64,000 nucleotides of DNA from a virus, in IMG/VR virus record IMGVR_UViG_3300031963_005661, positions 26,857 through 90,856 of that record. The stretch is one strand, 5' to 3'. Both the position numbers and the translations under genes were made by a program. Below, piece after piece: positions 25,825-33,313 of this stretch. The first letter of the stretch is position 1. Each line of letters opens with the position of its first letter. The notes below the pieces were generated by a model, which worked only from the letters and a program-made list of their open reading frames with translations, searched no databases and was not told the DNA's origin.

Positions 25825-26408
25825 TTTACTTCACTTAAGAAATCGTATACAAGTGAATCGATACGTGAATATGGGGTAATGATTTGACTCTTAGTGTTTT
25901 CATTGATGAAAGCGCCGTGAGTACTTGGGTTACTGACGATATCGAAACAGATGAGACTGAAATCGTCTTGTACTTCTACCGTACTTTCGCCCATTTGACG
26001 AACCGACCCCATACCACGTGATGAGACACCGAGACGAATATTGTTCTTGATAAGTTCACGAACGATATTGCCAGATGGGGTTGAAAGGATTTCGATATTT
26101 CCTCGAACGTCTTGACCTTCAAACCAAAGGTCGGTGACGTTACAGCATACATTCTTTAAGTTAACAACTGGACTTTCTGGATGGTCGAGTTCCCCAAGTG
26201 CCCGGCGTTGTACAACGAAATTTTCTTTGTATAGTCCTGCTTCTCTCGAAAGAATTTCCCGAGGATAAATACGCCCATTTTGATTCTTTGCTTCAGCACG
26301 TTGAAGAAGTACATTCTTTAACATTAATGGCTTAGTAACATCGGCTGCTTCAACTAGAAGGTCTTTACCGTATTCGATAACGTTGTATTCAACTAATAGG
26401 TTCTTCAT
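25821..26408 (-). CDS. 21: Prohead core protease (T4 gp21-like)
   Basis: I choose the ATG at 26408 (MKNLLVEYNVIEYG), preceded by GAGGAAAG and directly after the upstream stop, giving 195 residues (T4 gp21: 212). NQNGRIYPREIL (43-53), the catalytic His in LGELDHPESP (H76) and the catalytic Ser in RLGVSSRGMGS (S129 or S130) match the herpesvirus-type serine protease fold of phage prohead proteases. It cleaves scaffold, capsid propeptides and itself after (L/I)xE during head maturation. Neighbours are metalloprotease, scaffold and capsid. Confidence 0.93.
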   Translation of the reverse strand: MKNLLVEYNVIEYGKDLLVEAADVTKPLMLKNVLLQRAEAKNQNGRIYPREILSREAGLYKENFVVQRRALGELDHPESPVVNLKNVCCNVTDLWFEGQDVRGNIEILSTPSGNIVRELIKNNIRLGVSSRGMGSVRQMGESTVEVQDDFSLICFDIVSNPSTHGAFINENTKSQIITPYSRIDSLVYDFLSEVK

Positions 26409-26409
26409 A

Positions 26410-26913
26410 TTACTTTCCTCTGATGTCACGGACTTTGCCGGCTAGATGAATCAACCGAGCTTCCAACTTTAATAATCCTTGTTGGGTCCGGCGATATAAT
26501 GCCTCACTGGCAATTCCAGACTCACTTTGTAAACGGGCGTTCATTTTAATCATCCGTTCAACTTCTTGAAGATTCTTATTGACTTCTGAGATGGCCTTTG
26601 CAATCTTTTGATGTGGAGTCGCACTTTCATCTTTCTTATATTCGTGATACCGCATTTTTGCTTCTGCGAGGTTTTCTTTTTGCAATTGTTCCATCGTGTC
26701 TGCTCTACTCTTTAATTCTTCTTCCCCACGATGTGACAACGTATATCCCAATTGAGTAGCAACATTCTTCATCTTTGCAATATTTTGTTTAATATTTCCA
26801 CGGAATGCTTTTGCTGTTAAATAAGCTCCAGCCCCTGCAGAAGTACTAATTTCATTTAATTCTTCTTCAATAAGCTTACGGATATATGCTCTGAGCTTTT
26901 CTTCGTTGGTCAT
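26410..26913 (-). CDS. Helical head-module protein of unknown function
   Basis: 167 residues beginning MTNEEKLRAYIRKLIEEELNEIS, strongly helical with several charged heptads (KNVATQLGYTLSHRGEEELKSRADTMEQLQKENL, VNKNLQEVERMIKMNARLQ, GLLKLEARLIHLAGKVRD). It starts inside the upstream stop (ATGA) and ends 2 bases before the gp21 start. Its position, between portal-associated genes and the prohead protease, is that of the small prohead core proteins (gp67/gp68) in T4. The helical, charged sequence agrees, so a core or scaffolding role is likely. I see no direct sequence identity to gp67/68. Confidence 0.7.
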   Translation of the reverse strand: MTNEEKLRAYIRKLIEEELNEISTSAGAGAYLTAKAFRGNIKQNIAKMKNVATQLGYTLSHRGEEELKSRADTMEQLQKENLAEAKMRYHEYKKDESATPHQKIAKAISEVNKNLQEVERMIKMNARLQSESGIASEALYRRTQQGLLKLEARLIHLAGKVRDIRGK

Positions 26914-27797
26914 AGGGACTTGAGCTCCTTAAGGATTTCGTATCCAATTAACATAGCCGTCATATGATTTTCTTTGATGGTTGTCGCGTTTTGGATACGT
27001 TGTAATTGTGTAACAACTTCTGCTAATTTAATACGAACGACCTTATCGGAGACTTTCTTAGCACGTTCTGAAATTTCTTTTGCCAATCTACGACTTTCTG
27101 ACATTGTGTACTTCTTTAAATTACCAGTATTAGAAATATTATAGATATATTCTTGGAGAAGCTTCTTTTGTGCTTCATCCAATCCCTTATACTTTTCGTT
27201 AAAACGTTCAATTAAGATTCTGTAGGAAAGGAAACGAATATCATCGTCTTGACTGCGGATGATAGATGCCAGTTCATTGTGTTCCTTGATTTCTTTTGTG
27301 ACAGCCTTACCAGACAAATGTTCTACAATCGTAAATTGACTATTTGCTAATTCTTCAATGGTTGTGACATCACCGACGCCATTGACCGCTGCATCAAAAT
27401 TCTTATAGATTGATGCGTAAATTTTATATGATGGAACGCGAGCTGCGAAAAATTCTTTCAAATCAAAATTCTTTTTAATTTCTTTAATTAAAAGGTATTT
27501 TTGTGTATCTAACGTATGTTGGTCAAGATTCTTTCGTTGTTCACTGACTAGCTTCAATAATTGAAATGCCTTCTGTTCAGATAAGTTTTGAACATTAAAG
27601 AATGCGCGATACAACATCAATTCCTTTCCTAATTCTTTCTTAGAATTGAAGAATTCACGCATTAACTTGACGGCTACTCCGTTTTGTTTGTTTTCCATTA
27701 CGTCAGCTGTAATTTGACGTACTAGAAGTTCAAACAAAATGCCGGTGTTTCTCAACTTATTGTGTTTGATACTAGATTTCATAAGATAATCCGCCAT
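26910..27797 (-). CDS. Conserved aquatic T4-like phage protein of the head module
   Basis: 295 residues, MADYLMKSSIKHNKLRNTGILFELLVRQIT. The KHxKLxNTGILFELLVRQ opening, SEQKAFQLLKLVSEQRKNL, KYLLIKEIKKNFDLKEFFAARVPSYKIYASIYKNFDAAV and a lysine-rich helical end recur, as I recall, in the same place in other aquatic T4-like phages. It is almost entirely helical and has no enzymatic motif. It is the first gene of a unit that continues through the prohead protease, so it may be part of the portal-proximal core. The ribosome-binding site is weak. Confidence 0.72.
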   Translation of the reverse strand: MADYLMKSSIKHNKLRNTGILFELLVRQITADVMENKQNGVAVKLMREFFNSKKELGKELMLYRAFFNVQNLSEQKAFQLLKLVSEQRKNLDQHTLDTQKYLLIKEIKKNFDLKEFFAARVPSYKIYASIYKNFDAAVNGVGDVTTIEELANSQFTIVEHLSGKAVTKEIKEHNELASIIRSQDDDIRFLSYRILIERFNEKYKGLDEAQKKLLQEYIYNISNTGNLKKYTMSESRRLAKEISERAKKVSDKVVRIKLAEVVTQLQRIQNATTIKENHMTAMLIGYEILKELKSL

Positions 27798-27820
27798 AAG
27801 TGAATAAATACCTTATCATA

Positions 27821-27832
27821 TATTAAATAGTA
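27821..27832 (-). promoter_or_regulatory. Candidate late-promoter element upstream of the prohead core/protease unit
   Basis: ACTATTTAATAT-type copy on the minus strand, ending 24 bases before the ATG at 27797. A second partial copy, GGTATTTATTCA (27801-27812), lies very close to the start codon. Confidence 0.4.
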
Positions 27833-27849
27833 TGATATTTCCTAGTTCG

Positions 27850-29718
27850 TTAGTTTTCTATGTCTAAAATGTTATCTTCACTTAAGATACTAGGTTGTGC
27901 TGTACCAGATTTATGTGCGTTTAATTGTTTAATGAGGTTAGAAACTTCGTGATTTTCTAAGGATAATGGTGACTTTTTGGTTGGCTTACGTAATTGTCCT
28001 ACTCGTAAAGCTCCCAAGTTTTCCTTATGCCCAAGCGGGTCGCGGCCCCGTGGGTGACTATCTTGACCATACTTTTGACCTTCTTTTGGACGACCTATCT
28101 TGGCTTCTTCTAATTCAGAGTCGTCACCACCTTCATCTTCAGTTGGCATATCTTCCAATGAAGCCAAAACATCAGCTACACTATCAATCTTTTGGTCTTC
28201 CGGAGCAGGTTCTTCTGCGGCTGGAGTTTCTGCTGGTTGTGTTGGTTGTTCTGGTTGCGTTGGTTGTTGTTGAGCTGCATCTAACTTTGCCAACATTTGC
28301 ATATCTTGTTCAACTTTCTTTTGTTCTTCCTTCGCATCATCTTGAGCGATTTGAAGAATATTATGATATACCCAATCACGGGAAAGGAACTTACTATTAG
28401 CAATTTGTTCTGCTAAGGAGACTTTTTCCTTCCACAAGTTTAACTTTTCTTGTTCGTAAATGACCGATGGTGAAGTCATTTCAAGCTCAAAGTCAATCAA
28501 TTCTTCGTCGGTAAATCCTTGAACATATAAGTGAATAATTGCAATCTTGGTGAGTTCTGATACGACAATACGTTGAATGCGTTCGATGGTACGAGCGAAC
28601 CGAACGTCTTGTGCTGCCAATGATGCCTTACCACTATTATCTTCTTCGTACCCCAAGAATGACTTTGGTACCTTGAAGGCTGCCATCAACTTATTACGGA
28701 GATATTCGATATCTTCAATAGCGTTGAATTGGAGGCCTGGGAGATTGGTAATATCTGTTCCAGAATCCTTACCACGAACTGGAAGATAGAAATCTTCCGT
28801 GATGTTCATCATATTGTAACGAAGATTGTAGTCACCCGTCTTTGGGTCCACTAATGGTACTTTCTTCATGCGGTCAATGATACGTTGCATATGCGTATCA
28901 ATTTCAGCTGGTGGGATATTACCGATATCTACCAAGACCTTACGCTTGTCTGGTGCTCTCATAATACGATGAATTAACATCGCGTCTTCCATCAATTGAA
29001 GTTGCTTCCAAATACGACGACCGCCTTCAATCATCGCCTTTCCGTATGGAAGGAAGTTCGTATCAGAAAGGAGACGGAAGTGTGCGATTTCGTAATTATC
29101 AAATTCCTTCTTACCTAGTGCTAAGAAGTCATTTTCAATCTTGAACTTGACTGAGAATGGATTGCCTGGGTCTTGGCCTTCTACACGGATGGTTTCATAG
29201 ATGGAAAGTGGAATAGCGTTTACCACACCGTACTTTTCATCGATGTCAAGGAATAAAAAGAAATCTCCATACTTAGCCATATTTCTGACCCATGGCCAGA
29301 GATTGAATTCAACATTCAATACATCATAGAATAAGTTATGGAGAATATCTTGAATTTGTTGGTTTTTTGAACGGATACTAAGTACTTGTCCGAATTCATC
29401 TTTTACAGTTGATTCGTCGGCGTAAATGTCCATAACCGATGAAATGATAGGGTCATTATCCATCATATCATAGTCACGGAACAATTGAAGGCGTGACCCT
29501 TGGAATGCTGCTGACGATTCGTAACGACCACCAGCTGCACCATATCCTCCCGTCATTGATGAATAGACGCGGTGGTATCTATCAATACCGCGTCTATTGA
29601 TAAACGACTGGATATTGTCGGTGTCAGCGACTTTTAATCTTTTACCGCCTACATTACGGACAACTGTATTTGTTGAAAACAGTTTCCGTAGGCGACCAAA
29701 CACACTAGTATCTGCCAT
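27850..29718 (-). CDS. 20: Portal protein (T4 gp20-like)
   Basis: 622 residues (T4 gp20: 524), with GAGGGG before the ATG. Typical portal features are DYDMMDNDPIISSVMDIYADEST, WPWVRNMAKYGDFFLFLDID, FRLLSDTNFLPYGKAMIEGGRRIWKQLQLMEDAMLIHRIMRAPDKRKVLVDIGNI, and YLRNKLMAAFKVPKSFLGYEEDNSGKASLAAQDVRFARTIERIQR. The C-terminal 130 residues are a glutamine/proline/acidic low-complexity tail ending PSILSEDNILDIEN, which contains an LSE site that the prohead protease could cut. It forms the DNA entry vertex. Confidence 0.96.
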   Translation of the reverse strand: MADTSVFGRLRKLFSTNTVVRNVGGKRLKVADTDNIQSFINRRGIDRYHRVYSSMTGGYGAAGGRYESSAAFQGSRLQLFRDYDMMDNDPIISSVMDIYADESTVKDEFGQVLSIRSKNQQIQDILHNLFYDVLNVEFNLWPWVRNMAKYGDFFLFLDIDEKYGVVNAIPLSIYETIRVEGQDPGNPFSVKFKIENDFLALGKKEFDNYEIAHFRLLSDTNFLPYGKAMIEGGRRIWKQLQLMEDAMLIHRIMRAPDKRKVLVDIGNIPPAEIDTHMQRIIDRMKKVPLVDPKTGDYNLRYNMMNITEDFYLPVRGKDSGTDITNLPGLQFNAIEDIEYLRNKLMAAFKVPKSFLGYEEDNSGKASLAAQDVRFARTIERIQRIVVSELTKIAIIHLYVQGFTDEELIDFELEMTSPSVIYEQEKLNLWKEKVSLAEQIANSKFLSRDWVYHNILQIAQDDAKEEQKKVEQDMQMLAKLDAAQQQPTQPEQPTQPAETPAAEEPAPEDQKIDSVADVLASLEDMPTEDEGGDDSELEEAKIGRPKEGQKYGQDSHPRGRDPLGHKENLGALRVGQLRKPTKKSPLSLENHEVSNLIKQLNAHKSGTAQPSILSEDNILDIEN

Positions 29719-29728
29719 AACCCCTCAC

Positions 29729-30064
29729 TTAGTAAGTAAGAATTAAATCGACCGCCTTCATAATTGGGAAGAAGTCGATTTCTTTATTATCTTCTGCGAT
29801 ATCTTCAAGAACAAGTCGTAATTCAGCGACCTTGCCTACCAATACCATCTTTAATAACTTCCAGTGGTCGTGATTGAAGATAGTATATGGAGTTTCGTTT
29901 AGTGCTGTTGCTAATGTCTTTAATTCAACATAGGCGCCAGCCAATTTGTTTTGTTCGGCTTCACTTAATTGTGGTGCCAAATTTTCTAAAATAGCTTCAA
30001 TACGCGTTAAACTAACGCGATTTTCTACGTTTTCTGACAATAAGTCCTTTAACTTTGTACTCAT
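29729..30064 (-). CDS. Small helical protein upstream of the portal gene
   Basis: I choose the ATG at 30064 (MSTKLKDLLSENVENRVSL), with GGAGAAA upstream and directly after the preceding stop; this gives 111 residues. A longer frame from 30079 lacks a ribosome-binding site. Predicted helices include LTRIEAILENLAPQLSEAEQNKLAGAYVELKTLATAL and LLKMVLVGKVAELRLVLEDIAED. It ends 10 bases before the portal start. No family or motif is recognised; it may be a small structural or assembly protein. Confidence 0.6.
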   Translation of the reverse strand: MSTKLKDLLSENVENRVSLTRIEAILENLAPQLSEAEQNKLAGAYVELKTLATALNETPYTIFNHDHWKLLKMVLVGKVAELRLVLEDIAEDNKEIDFFPIMKAVDLILTY

Positions 30065-30065
30065 T

Positions 30066-30281
30066 TTATTTCTCCACATACTTCTTAAGTAATGTATAAT
30101 ATTTTGGGTTCTCTGTCAAGTGGGCCGCGGCAATTTTTGCCGTCATTACCACGTTTCCATTCGTAACATCTTTGTGTTCCATTTCTACATTCATTCCCAT
30201 ATGGAATTCTTTAGGGTCGAATGTATAACCCATTTTCTTTAATACAGCGTCGGAAATCTTCCGTGAGACTTTTTCTTTCAT
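30066..30281 (-). CDS. Small DUF5661-like protein
   Basis: Start taken at 30281 (MKEKVSRKISDAVLKKMG), which follows GGAAGTGG and the upstream stop (TAATATG); 71 residues. The core FDPKEFHMGMNVEMEHKDVTNGNVVMTAKIAAAHLTENPKYYTLLKKY matches the pattern (FDPxEFxxGxxVExEH...TDVT...TxKIAxxHLxExPDYYxxL) that I know from the DUF5661 family in phages and bacteria. His and Glu residues in EMEH and AAAHL could bind a metal, but that is only a suggestion. It belongs to the run of small overlapping genes between terminase and portal. Confidence 0.72.
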   Translation of the reverse strand: MKEKVSRKISDAVLKKMGYTFDPKEFHMGMNVEMEHKDVTNGNVVMTAKIAAAHLTENPKYYTLLKKYVEK

Positions 30282-30282
30282 A

Positions 30283-30699
30283 TTACCACTTCCGGCAAGA
30301 CCAGTATCTTGCCTTAGTACGTGGACCTGGATTTGCGCAGTTGTGTCTTGCACGGAATGACTTACGACGAGCTGGATTAGACTTCTTAATTCTCATCGTC
30401 TTGTCACCAAAGTTGACCTTCTTAACGTTACCAGTGCTTGGGTCTTTTACGAATACTTTGAACTTTTTAACGTCACCCCGCATTGGTTTTCCAAGAGGAA
30501 CTTTACGACCGTGGTATTCGGCCTCTTCAAGAGGTTCTGTAGCCGACCGTAAAATTTGCATTGCCAAGCACCGTGGACAATAATCTTCAATAATATCGTC
30601 TTCATTGATAGGAACGCAGTTTGGGACCATTTTGCCACTTTTGTCTTTCATCCCAACTTGCTTATATCCTTCCCAACAGGCTTCAGTAATATTTTCCAT
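30283..30699 (-). CDS. Small basic cysteine-containing phage protein (RHNCxNPGP...ARYWSCRKW family)
   Basis: 138 residues. Two recognisable modules are seen: an N-terminal CWEGYKQVGMKDKSGKMVPNCVP stretch, and a C-terminal block. The block runs from VKVNFGDKTMRIKKSNP to the RARHNCANPGPRTKARYWSCRKW ending. Both recur in aquatic phage genomes, the second often annotated only as structural or hypothetical. A further CPRC pair (residues about 41-44) could bind zinc. It overlaps the upstream stop by one base and is followed 1 base later by the DUF5661-like gene. Its function is unknown. Confidence 0.75.
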   Translation of the reverse strand: MENITEACWEGYKQVGMKDKSGKMVPNCVPINEDDIIEDYCPRCLAMQILRSATEPLEEAEYHGRKVPLGKPMRGDVKKFKVFVKDPSTGNVKKVNFGDKTMRIKKSNPARRKSFRARHNCANPGPRTKARYWSCRKW

Positions 30700-31034
30700 T
30701 ATTCTTCTTCCTTCTTAAACGTGGATACCATTGTTGGTTTCCCACCCGGATTTCCTGCTTTACGTTTACGAGTGACTGCTGACCGCTTTTCACCCTTACT
30801 CATTGCTGCCGCAGAACGTGCTGGACGACACTTTGGATATTTACGTGACCCAGATGAACCACGTTCTCCCTTACCAGCAGAAGCTCCACACGGTGGATGC
30901 TTGCCGGTCTTTGGGTCTTTACGAGAAATATCAACCCACTTTTGACGAAGCCACTTACCAAGACTTCCCTTGGTTTTATACTTTTCGTCAAGGTCAATAG
31001 ATACTTCAACTAATAAGTCGGAAAGTCGTGTCAT
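30699..31034 (-). CDS. Small basic protein (KWVDI...YPKCRPA...KRKAGNPGGKPT family, possibly DUF5872)
   Basis: 111 residues, very basic in its second half. The start MTRLSDLLVEVSIDLDEKYKTKGSLGKWLRQKWVDIS is followed by GKHPPCGASAGKGERG, RKYPKCRPARSAAAMSKGEKRSAVTRKRKAGNPGGKP and an acidic tip. I know this Cys/Lys/Arg pattern from short phage and environmental proteins that I believe are DUF5872. The MTRLSDLLVE opening resembles the opening of the next gene (MIKLMDILLEEE), suggesting a shared targeting peptide. It may be a DNA-binding internal or virion protein; this is unproven. Confidence 0.7.
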   Translation of the reverse strand: MTRLSDLLVEVSIDLDEKYKTKGSLGKWLRQKWVDISRKDPKTGKHPPCGASAGKGERGSSGSRKYPKCRPARSAAAMSKGEKRSAVTRKRKAGNPGGKPTMVSTFKKEEE

Positions 31035-31366
31035 ACTGGTTTTGATTTAGTTATGCCGCCACTTTTTCGCTTTTTGCGACCAGCACAATGTGCTCGTTGA
31101 CTAAAACCTTTTGGATTACTACAATCGATAGACTTCTTATATTTCTTTGTCCACTTTTCATCTATGGAATCTAACCCAACTCTTGCCATAAACTCTTTTG
31201 GATTGATTTCAATTTTACTTTGTTTAAAATCTTTTAATCTATCCATTGCCATTTCTTTTCTATTATCGATATCTTTTACTTGATTAAGCATATCAACAAC
31301 CCCGTCAATCATCTCTTTTTGATGAGGTTGTTCTTCTTCAAGTAAGATATCCATTAACTTAATCAT
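31031..31366 (-). CDS. Small basic protein ending in KYKKSIDCSNPKGFSQRAHCAGRKKRKSGG
   Basis: I choose the ATG at 31366 (MIKLMDILLEEEQPHQKEM); AAGGG precedes it and it overlaps the upstream stop as ATGA, giving 111 residues. The first 75 residues are helical and acidic. The last 35 contain the motif KWTKKYKKSIDCSNPKG, then FSQRAHC and a basic end, which recurs at the ends of many small marine phage proteins. Together with neighbouring genes it looks like part of a set of short, basic, cysteine-bearing proteins with a common modular origin. Its function is unknown. Confidence 0.7.
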   Translation of the reverse strand: MIKLMDILLEEEQPHQKEMIDGVVDMLNQVKDIDNRKEMAMDRLKDFKQSKIEINPKEFMARVGLDSIDEKWTKKYKKSIDCSNPKGFSQRAHCAGRKKRKSGGITKSKPV

Positions 31367-31668
31367 TTTTTTCCCTTCTTCCAACCACCACCCATACTCT
31401 TATATTTCTTTGCTGCCCATAAGTTAGCGTATGCAGATGGATAGACCTTGAACTTTGAACGTGCTGCTGCCTTAGCCTTTGCCCACTTGTCTGGGCTAGT
31501 TGGGATATTCCGTTCTAAGATATCACTGATACGTGCAGTACGGATTGCTAAATCTTTTGGGTCAGTGGAAGGCATTTCTTCTGGTTGTTCTTGACCAAAA
31601 TCTCCTTTGGTTTGGTTGAATACCGCCCCATCGGAATATCCTTCTGGAAAAAAGTCTCTGTATCTCAT
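31363..31668 (-). CDS. Small basic protein with AAARSKFKVYPSAYANLWAAKKYK module
   Basis: 101 residues starting MRYRDFFPEGYSDGAVFN. The C-terminal half holds WAKAKAAARSKF-KVYPSAYANLWAAKKYK and GGGWKKGKK. This aromatic and lysine-rich module is widespread in aquatic phage genomes, often as a C-terminal tag on other proteins. The N-terminal half (QEQPEEMPSTDPKDLAIRTARISDILERNI) is probably helical. It starts 2 bases after the upstream stop and its own stop overlaps the next start. Its function is unknown. Confidence 0.7.
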   Translation of the reverse strand: MRYRDFFPEGYSDGAVFNQTKGDFGQEQPEEMPSTDPKDLAIRTARISDILERNIPTSPDKWAKAKAAARSKFKVYPSAYANLWAAKKYKSMGGGWKKGKK

Positions 31669-31670
31669 TT

Positions 31671-32033
31671 TTACTTTAAAAATTTAAGCTTGTAATGTGT
31701 ACTGGAAATTAACCCTGAAATTTCATCAATCGTGTTATTAAGTTCACCGTCTTGTGGTAAATCTTTACGAGCGTTATCCACATATGACAATAAACCTGCA
31801 AAATATCGAAGGGTTGAATCATCTTCAAAGATTTGGGTAGTTGGCTTATATCCCTTCAAAATACCATACCGACCTTGATATGATTCTACATAAGTGTCAA
31901 TTAAGTCCACGATACCTTCATAATACCCTTGTAATGCCTTATGTTGGGCATATGATTGGGTTTGAAGATGGAAGATATGTGCTTGTTCCCGGCTAGCGAG
32001 AAGCACTGAAATGAATTTTGCGACGGATTCCAT
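31671..32033 (-). CDS. Small helical protein, DUF5856-like
   Basis: I choose the ATG at 32033 (MESVAKFISVLLASREQAHIF), which has AGGAAG upstream and overlaps the preceding stop (TAATG); 120 residues. The pattern FISVLLASREQAHIFHLQT, QSYAQHKALQGYYEGIVDLIDTYVESYQGRYGIL and a terminal ISGLISSTHYKLKFLK helix match what I recall of DUF5856. The His and Glu placement (REQAHIFH, YYEG) recalls ferritin/Dps-like four-helix proteins. No function is established. It belongs to the small-gene cluster next to the terminase gene. Confidence 0.7.
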   Translation of the reverse strand: MESVAKFISVLLASREQAHIFHLQTQSYAQHKALQGYYEGIVDLIDTYVESYQGRYGILKGYKPTTQIFEDDSTLRYFAGLLSYVDNARKDLPQDGELNNTIDEISGLISSTHYKLKFLK

Positions 32034-32923
32034 TATTCTTCCTTTTTTTGTGAGTGATATCCTTTCTTCTTCATCCAATGTGCAAGTGCCCAAGGATTAT
32101 CAATTTCCTTATGCTTCTTCATAGCGAGAACAGTTTTTTCCCAACCTTCTGGAGCTGCTTCACTGACTTCTTCCTTCATTGCTGCCATATCTTGGTCTAC
32201 TGGGGCGTCGGTCTTTTCTTCTTCGCCGTATTCGTGATATCCAGTATTTGCTTGGTCAAGATTGTTTTCAGCAACAGCGATATGGTCTTGAATCCATGCT
32301 GGAATGTCCTTTTCTTCCATTCCAAGCTTACCCTTTAATTCAGTTGCGTGTTTGATGATAGAGTCGAGGGTCTTAATTCCCATTGATACTTCATGATCTT
32401 CCCCAACTGCTTCATCAGCTTTCTTACCAGCACGAAGTTTTGCTAAGTCATCACCTTCAATCTTGCCGTCTCCATCAACGTCAAGTTTCTTCTGACCAGC
32501 AGTTAATTCTTCCATTTGAACCAAAAGCTCATCAACCTTCTTTTCTTGGTCTGGGGTCATTTGCATTCCCTTGAGCTTCTTTAATTTCATTCCAACCAAC
32601 GACTTTTTATCAACAGCTGCAGTTGGAGCTGGTGTTGGTTCTTCGTGTGATTCTTCTTTAAGTGGTGTTATGGACGGTACTTCAACAAGCCCCATTAATC
32701 TAATCATATCAGTCTCCAACTTCGGTGTAGAAAAGTCTGTTTCTTTGTTACTCTTTTGTGCCGATTGATATTGCTTATACAGTCTTCGTTTTGCCATTAT
32801 ATACTTGTCATTTTTATCAATCTTACCATCATTGTTTACATCCGCATCTTCTGACCCAGGTGGATCGTGACGCTTATGTGAATGCTTATATTGCTCAAAA
32901 TTAAAAAATAACTTATATTGCAT
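32033..32923 (-). CDS. EF-hand/dockerin-like calcium-binding protein of the small-gene cluster
   Basis: I choose the ATG at 32923 (MQYKLFFNFEQYKHSHKRHD), preceded by GGAAGTAA; the frame upstream of it overlaps the previous gene without a ribosome-binding site. 296 residues. Two calcium-loop motifs are clear: DADVNNDGKIDKNDKY (about 26-41) and LDVDGDGKIEGDDL (near 165-178), each with the DxNxDGxI-type ligand pattern. The C-terminus GWEKTVLAMKKHKEIDNPWALAHWMKKKGY is a module known from phage structural-region proteins. The remainder is acidic and helical. A calcium-dependent structural role is plausible. Confidence 0.72.
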   Translation of the reverse strand: MQYKLFFNFEQYKHSHKRHDPPGSEDADVNNDGKIDKNDKYIMAKRRLYKQYQSAQKSNKETDFSTPKLETDMIRLMGLVEVPSITPLKEESHEEPTPAPTAAVDKKSLVGMKLKKLKGMQMTPDQEKKVDELLVQMEELTAGQKKLDVDGDGKIEGDDLAKLRAGKKADEAVGEDHEVSMGIKTLDSIIKHATELKGKLGMEEKDIPAWIQDHIAVAENNLDQANTGYHEYGEEEKTDAPVDQDMAAMKEEVSEAAPEGWEKTVLAMKKHKEIDNPWALAHWMKKKGYHSQKKEE

Positions 32924-32925
32924 TA

Positions 32926-33258
32926 TTACTTCCGTTTGTCGTCGCTCTTCGTAGAACCACTTTGTCTGAATGCGGCCGAGGATGCTGCTGCCCAAAGATA
33001 ATCTTTCCATTCATCACCATACTTCTTTCTGAACTTACTGACTTTCTTTTCGTCACGCATCATAGCTTGACCAATCTTCTTACGAAGGTCAACTTGAGAC
33101 TTACTCATTTTACGAGCAGTCTTACGATTATACGGTTGTGGGACGGACTTTTCGTCTAAACATCCCTCACCTTCACAGATTTCTTCTTTTTCCATTCGTG
33201 ATTTGATTGCTGCTTCTAATTCTTCACGAATTATACGACGAATATCTTCTGCCTTCAT
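32926..33258 (-). CDS. Small basic protein, first gene of the small-gene cluster
   Basis: 110 residues, MKAEDIRRIIREELEAAIKSRMEKEE, then a CEGEGC pair and a basic C-terminal half (RKTARKMSKSQVDLRKKIGQAMMRDEKKVSKFRKKYGDEWKDYLWAAASSAAFRQSG). The IIREELEAA opening resembles other phage head-module peptides (for example the RKLIEEEL start at 26410-26913). The WKDYLWAAASSAAFRQ end resembles the small basic module of its downstream neighbours. Candidate promoter sequences lie upstream (GTCATTTTATACA at 33280-33290, ACTTATATAG at 33295-33304). Its function is unknown. Confidence 0.65.
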   Translation of the reverse strand: MKAEDIRRIIREELEAAIKSRMEKEEICEGEGCLDEKSVPQPYNRKTARKMSKSQVDLRKKIGQAMMRDEKKVSKFRKKYGDEWKDYLWAAASSAAFRQSGSTKSDDKRK

Positions 33259-33313
33259 AGGAATTCTCGAAAAATATTGTATAAAATGACACTACTATAT
33301 AAGTATAAGACAA

